From NCBI GenBank assembly GCA_002293265.1, contig DBCW01000047.1, positions 1 through 9,709 of the forward strand: 9,709 bases of DNA, read 5' to 3'. The stretch is from Eggerthellales bacterium UBA948. Its GTDB lineage: Bacteria; Actinomycetota; Coriobacteriia; Coriobacteriales; UBA8131. The notes under the pieces were generated by a model. The model was not told the DNA's origin, searched no databases, and saw only the letters and a program-made list of their open reading frames with translations. Shown piece after piece: positions 6,914 through 9,709 of this stretch (within the stretch, counting starts at the first letter, position 1; each line of letters begins with the position of its first letter). Made by a program: the position numbers and the translations under genes.

Positions 6914-6920
6914 CCTCCTT
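6914..6920 (-). promoter_or_regulatory. Strong Shine-Dalgarno of dsrC
   Basis: AAGGAGG on the minus strand, 7 nt before the dsrC ATG, is a near-perfect match to the anti-Shine-Dalgarno. It is stronger than those of dsrJ, dsrO and dsrP, and fits DsrC being needed in excess over the membrane complex. Confidence 0.8.
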
Positions 6921-7030
6921 TTTGTTGCTTACACTGCCTATTGTTACTCAGCCGCTATTTGATACCAACCGAGATTAACAACACAAAACTTATTTGCTCT
7001 CACTTCTGTCACTTTCCTCGCTTTCTTATG

Positions 7031-7126
7031 GATTCCCGCCTTCGCGACAGTGACAGGGGGTGTCGCGACAGTGACAGGGGGTGTCGCGGGAATGCCCGTG
7101 GGGATCACGAGAATGACAGGGGGTGC
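7031..7126. repeat. Half palindromic repeat running into a 21-bp tandem array
   Basis: GGATTCCCGCCTTCG at 7031-7045 is the start of the same repeat family seen at 4738-4823. From 7043 four 21-bp units follow: 7043-7063 and 7064-7084 are identical (CGCGACAGTGACAGGGGGTGT), while 7085-7105 and 7106-7126 are diverged (CGCGGGAATGCCC start; CACGAGAATGACAGGGGG start). The units resemble the outer end of the palindromic element. As 21 is a multiple of three, frames through it give 7-residue repeats that are not real protein. It lies between dsrP and dsrC. Confidence 0.8.
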
Positions 7127-7170
7127 AAAAGCTACTCACGATCTTTGGGCTTCCTATCCAACCAGCGCCA

Positions 7171-8388
7171 CTAAACATCCTTCCTTTGTTCACCAATACA
7201 CTCACTGCTGTCTGCACAGGGAGCTTTAACTACCGCAAATACCACTTTGTACAAGACACTCACCACCAGTAACCCAATTGCATAAACGCCGCATATAACT
7301 GCTATTTCATTGATTGGCACTGCGTAGTCTGTGATCTGACCAAAGGAGTTTGGCATGAATTCTCCCAGAGACGATGCCAAGCCTTTGTCTAACCAACATG
7401 CCAGAACAATCATGATCGCTGCCATCAAGAGGATATTCTTGTTGCGACGAAGACCGGGAACCAGCAAAAGCAAAATGCCGAGAGCCGCAAGCGCTATCGC
7501 CACCCACATAAAAGGAGCTATGCCGCTTTGCCCACCACTACCTACAAATAGGTTGAGCAGTGATGCCTGATGCGAGGTCATGTCGTTGGTAAAAGCTATA
7601 TTTACTTGCAAAATATAAAAAATCACGCCAATTATCATGGCTATACAAGAGGTCTTTGCCAAAAGTTGGATTACCTTGTCAGAGACTTTAAACTGCGCGG
7701 ATGCAGCGACAACCATACAGACAAGGATCAGTAGAGCCGCGCCGGATGCAAAAGCTGTCGCAACAAAACGAATAGCCATGGCACCGGAGAAGAGATACTC
7801 CGCACTTGATAGTCCCGGATAAATGAAGGTGGTTGCCATATGCAGTCCGACCGCTACCATATGGATGACAACGACCATTAGGACTGAAATAATTGTCAAC
7901 GGCTTAATATAACTTGGGGCTTCTTGCCCTTTTTTCTCCGCGCTTAGCTTGACCCAGCCAAGGAAAATGTTCAGAACCAAAAAACCACCCAATGTGACCA
8001 TATCCCAAAACATTATTGATTGCGGAGAGGGATGCAGCATAACATTGAGAACGCGAGTAGGCTGCCCAAGATCTACAAAGATGAATAGTATTGCCACCAA
8101 TATTGCTGCTACAGACAAAAACTCTCCGAGCAAAACAACGCCTAGGTATTGCTTCTTATCTCGCAGATAACAAAGTGAGGCGATCATCACACCGGAAACG
8201 GCTGTTCCCACAATGAACGTAAACTGTGAGATATAAAGTCCCCAGCTGACATCACGGCTCATGCCGGTGAGTGATAGACCGCCATTAAACTGCCTGATAT
8301 AGGCGAACACTCCAAAACCTATCACTGCAAGCAGAAACGCTAACCATGCATAGTATTTACGCGAGCCACTCAGGGCTTTCTCAATCAT
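7171..8388 (-). CDS. dsrP: DsrP, NrfD/PsrC-type membrane subunit
   Basis: This 405-aa polytopic membrane protein of the NrfD/PsrC family is the quinone-interacting membrane subunit of the DsrMKJOP complex, paired with the ferredoxin DsrO. Seen: about ten hydrophobic segments spread over the whole length; the family-like motif VDLGQP followed by MLHPSPQSIMFWD after the third segment; and a histidine-bearing segment (VVIHMVAVGLHMATTF). No cofactor motif is seen, as is usual in the family. The start is the ATG at 8388: it matches the family N-terminus, GGGAAGG lies upstream, and the in-frame start at 8421 would add 11 residues inside dsrO. The start overlaps the dsrO stop by 8 nt, which points to translational coupling. 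The C-terminal tail is short and polar and holds two cysteines. Identity rests on the dsrJ-dsrO-dsrP order as well as the fold. Confidence 0.9.
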   Translation of the reverse strand: MIEKALSGSRKYYAWLAFLLAVIGFGVFAYIRQFNGGLSLTGMSRDVSWGLYISQFTFIVGTAVSGVMIASLCYLRDKKQYLGVVLLGEFLSVAAILVAILFIFVDLGQPTRVLNVMLHPSPQSIMFWDMVTLGGFLVLNIFLGWVKLSAEKKGQEAPSYIKPLTIISVLMVVVIHMVAVGLHMATTFIYPGLSSAEYLFSGAMAIRFVATAFASGAALLILVCMVVAASAQFKVSDKVIQLLAKTSCIAMIIGVIFYILQVNIAFTNDMTSHQASLLNLFVGSGGQSGIAPFMWVAIALAALGILLLLVPGLRRNKNILLMAAIMIVLACWLDKGLASSLGEFMPNSFGQITDYAVPINEIAVICGVYAIGLLVVSVLYKVVFAVVKAPCADSSECIGEQRKDV

Positions 8389-9178
8389 TGTTGTGACCTT
8401 CCCTAAATAGATACTTGACACCGGGCTCTACCCCAAGTTCTTCACTTCGAGTAAGAACGGTTCCCGAGACAATTGCTTGGCTTACTTCTGAAGTGGGGTC
8501 ATCGAGATCTCCAAATAAGATCGAACCACCGGAGGCTTCTACGCAAAGAGGCTCAAGACCTTGCGTAAGCCTTTCCACGCAAAAGTTGCACTTTTCAACA
8601 ACACCATCGGTTCGCGTTGGATAGTTTGGGGTTACCTGATCGATATACGGCTTGGGATCGACAAAGTTAAAACTTCTGGCATCATAAGGGCAAGCCGCCA
8701 TGCAGAAACGACAGCCTATGCAACGGTGATAATCCATTTCTACAATGCCATCCGGCCGCTTAAATGTTGCCTGCGTTGGGCAGACAGTGACGCACGCGGG
8801 TGTCTCGCAGTGGTTGCACATTACCGGCAGCTTTACATCCAAACTTGGTATGCCCACGTGCTGCCTTTCTGCTTCGGAAAAGCAAGCTTTGTAATCAGCT
8901 TCACGAATCCACTGGATAGCTTGTTTATCGTCAGGGATCCTAGGTATGTTGTGGGCTTTGTGACAAACGGAAGCGATAAGGCTAAAGCTTGCAGATTTCT
9001 TGTATTTCTCAACATCAACTACAAGACCAAAGCGCCCGGCCGACATGGCTGTGTTGTCTTTTTCTTGCCCGGTCTGAATGCTTGCACTTAAGGTTGAACA
9101 ACCACTAAGTGCAACGCATCCGAGACCGGTACAACCAATAGCCAGACTGGTATGAAGAAAATCACGTCTACTTATCAT
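8381..9178 (-). CDS. dsrO: DsrO, Tat-exported iron-sulfur subunit
   Basis: This 265-aa NrfC/HybA-like ferredoxin belongs to DsrMKJOP. It acts on the outer face of the membrane and passes electrons between DsrJ and DsrP. Seen: a twin-arginine signal (SRRDFL, residues 3-8) and a hydrophobic stretch ending in LSGC (24-27), which resembles a lipobox. Two cysteine sets are complete (C121-C124-C129-C133 and C153-C156-C159-C163). A partial set has C197, C200 and C212 but S216 where a fourth cysteine usually lies. In the N-terminal region only C72 (SVCHKAHN) remains of the usual four. By the ferredoxin pairing rule this leaves three clusters, not four. The Shine-Dalgarno AAGGA is 11 nt from the ATG, slightly long. 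The gene starts 36 nt after dsrJ and overlaps dsrP by 8 nt. Confidence 0.93.
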   Translation of the reverse strand: MISRRDFLHTSLAIGCTGLGCVALSGCSTLSASIQTGQEKDNTAMSAGRFGLVVDVEKYKKSASFSLIASVCHKAHNIPRIPDDKQAIQWIREADYKACFSEAERQHVGIPSLDVKLPVMCNHCETPACVTVCPTQATFKRPDGIVEMDYHRCIGCRFCMAACPYDARSFNFVDPKPYIDQVTPNYPTRTDGVVEKCNFCVERLTQGLEPLCVEASGGSILFGDLDDPTSEVSQAIVSGTVLTRSEELGVEPGVKYLFREGHNND

Positions 9179-9214
9179 CTGCGATCAATTCCTTCTTTAA
9201 ACTCATGATATCGA

Positions 9215-9613
9215 TCATTTTTTTGCATCAGGACTATTTGTGCCATGACAATCCCAACAGTCCATCGTGACTCCGGAATAACTATGGCAAGAATCACAAA
9301 ATGCTTCTTTATCGGTATGGCAATTTAAACAAGTGTCATCCAAGCTCATAGGAATAGCTTGACCGTTGCTGCTGATAAAGTCGTTTTGACCGTTCCTTAC
9401 AACATCATCACGCCATTGCTGAAGTAATTTCATGTGTGACGACTTCATGTAATCGGTAGATTCAACGCACTTGACCTTTGTCGCATCTGAAGTCTGCACA
9501 CTCAAGTCATACACAGGGTCACTGCCAGCGTTGCCAAAAGCAGCCAGGAAAGGAAAACTAACCAAGAGCAAAAACACTGCGATGAAAGCTAGTACTCTGC
9601 CTGATTTATACAT
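9215..9613 (-). CDS. dsrJ: DsrJ, triheme cytochrome c
   Basis: This 132-aa exported triheme cytochrome c of the DsrMKJOP complex faces the periplasm. Seen: an N-terminal hydrophobic segment (residues 7-26) that may be a signal peptide or an uncleaved anchor; three CxxCH heme sites (C95-H99, C106-H110, C119-H123); and the family region KCVEST...YMKSSHMKLLQQWRD with C49. In DsrJ of Allochromatium vinosum an equivalent cysteine is the unusual distal ligand of one heme (His/Cys ligation), and C49 is placed to do the same. The ATG is 3 nt after the stop of the upstream gene, with AAGAAGG at 9621-9627, so the two are coupled. DsrJ is absent from organisms with only DsrMK, so its presence shows the full five-subunit type of complex. 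Confidence 0.95.
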   Translation of the reverse strand: MYKSGRVLAFIAVFLLLVSFPFLAAFGNAGSDPVYDLSVQTSDATKVKCVESTDYMKSSHMKLLQQWRDDVVRNGQNDFISSNGQAIPMSLDDTCLNCHTDKEAFCDSCHSYSGVTMDCWDCHGTNSPDAKK

Positions 9614-9616
9614 CGC

Positions 9617-9709
9617 TTAACCTTCTTTCCCATTTGTGTTATCAGCATTACCTGCAACATCCGCAGGCTCTTTTGCCTTTGGCAGTGGCTGGTTTCGCAT
9701 ATCCAGGGT
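9617..9709 (-). CDS. C-terminal end of upstream gene, probably dsrK
   Basis: An open frame enters from the right edge and stops with TAA 3 nt before the dsrJ start. Only 30 residues are visible: TLDMRNQPLPKAKEP followed by a polar Ala/Asn/Asp/Gly-rich tail ending NGKEG. I recognise no domain in this piece. In known dsrMKJOP operons dsrK directly precedes dsrJ, so dsrK is the likely identity. That is an inference from gene order. Confidence 0.55.
   Translation of the reverse strand, partial: TLDMRNQPLPKAKEPADVAGNADNTNGKEG

Noticed and set aside
6930..7025. A sigma70 promoter for dsrC (TTGGTA...AACAAT, about 17 nt apart on the minus strand).
   Set aside because: Both hexamers match poorly, so I do not list it as a feature.
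7043..7126. CRISPR array.
   Set aside because: The 21-bp units are directly adjacent with no unique spacers, and no cas genes are present.
6911..7217. Open frames giving 7-residue repeats in the dsrP-dsrC gap.
   Set aside because: The periodicity comes from the 21-bp tandem units; there is no start context and they partly overlap dsrP.

Overview
The window comes from a bacterium with an anaerobic sulfur metabolism of the Dsr (dissimilatory sulfite reductase) type. The minus strand carries dsrJ, dsrO and dsrP, three of the five subunits of the DsrMKJOP transmembrane complex, followed by dsrC and dsrN. A 30-residue tail upstream of dsrJ is probably the end of dsrK. The exported triheme cytochrome (DsrJ) and the Tat-type ferredoxin (DsrO) imply a periplasm-like compartment. 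This gene set is known from sulfate/sulfite reducers and from sulfur oxidisers. dsrAB, dsrEFH and dsrL are not in view, so the sequence alone does not settle the direction of the pathway or the phylum.

Layout, left to right. (1) 53-1801, minus: an FAD/NAD(P)H CoA-disulfide (or polysulfide) reductase fused to a C-terminal rhodanese domain. (2) 1802-2016: a divergent, AT-rich intergenic region. (3) 2017-4485, plus: a two-gene operon encoding a NarI/DsrM-type membrane cytochrome b and an HdrD/DsrK-type iron-sulfur protein. This looks like a second DsrMK-like quinone/thiol-disulfide module, separate from the DsrMK expected upstream of dsrJ. (4) 4486-4919: a non-coding stretch between convergent operons with three successive hairpins and a palindromic interspersed repeat. 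(5) 4920-6906, minus: dsrC and dsrN, 13 nt apart, with the dsrN Shine-Dalgarno overlapping the dsrC stop. (6) 6907-7170: an intergenic region with a 21-bp tandem array derived from the same repeat family. (7) 7171-9709, minus: dsrP, dsrO, dsrJ and the partial upstream gene, tightly packed (3 nt gap, 36 nt gap, 8 nt overlap).

How they work together (family knowledge plus inference): DsrC carries substrate sulfur on its two C-terminal cysteines as a trisulfide. DsrK/HdrD-type proteins are thought to reduce that trisulfide with electrons from the quinone pool through DsrM. DsrJ, DsrO and DsrP link the complex to the periplasm and quinone pool. DsrN amidates the siroheme of sulfite reductase. The CoA-disulfide reductase-rhodanese probably handles persulfide or polysulfide sulfur at the cost of NAD(P)H. 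No wholly new system is evident. The most notable points are the additional DsrMK-like pair, a DsrO whose cysteine pattern has lost exactly one of four iron-sulfur clusters, a possible Tat-lipoprotein signal on DsrO, a serine/aspartate-rich insert in the CoA-disulfide reductase, and repeats on both sides of dsrCN.
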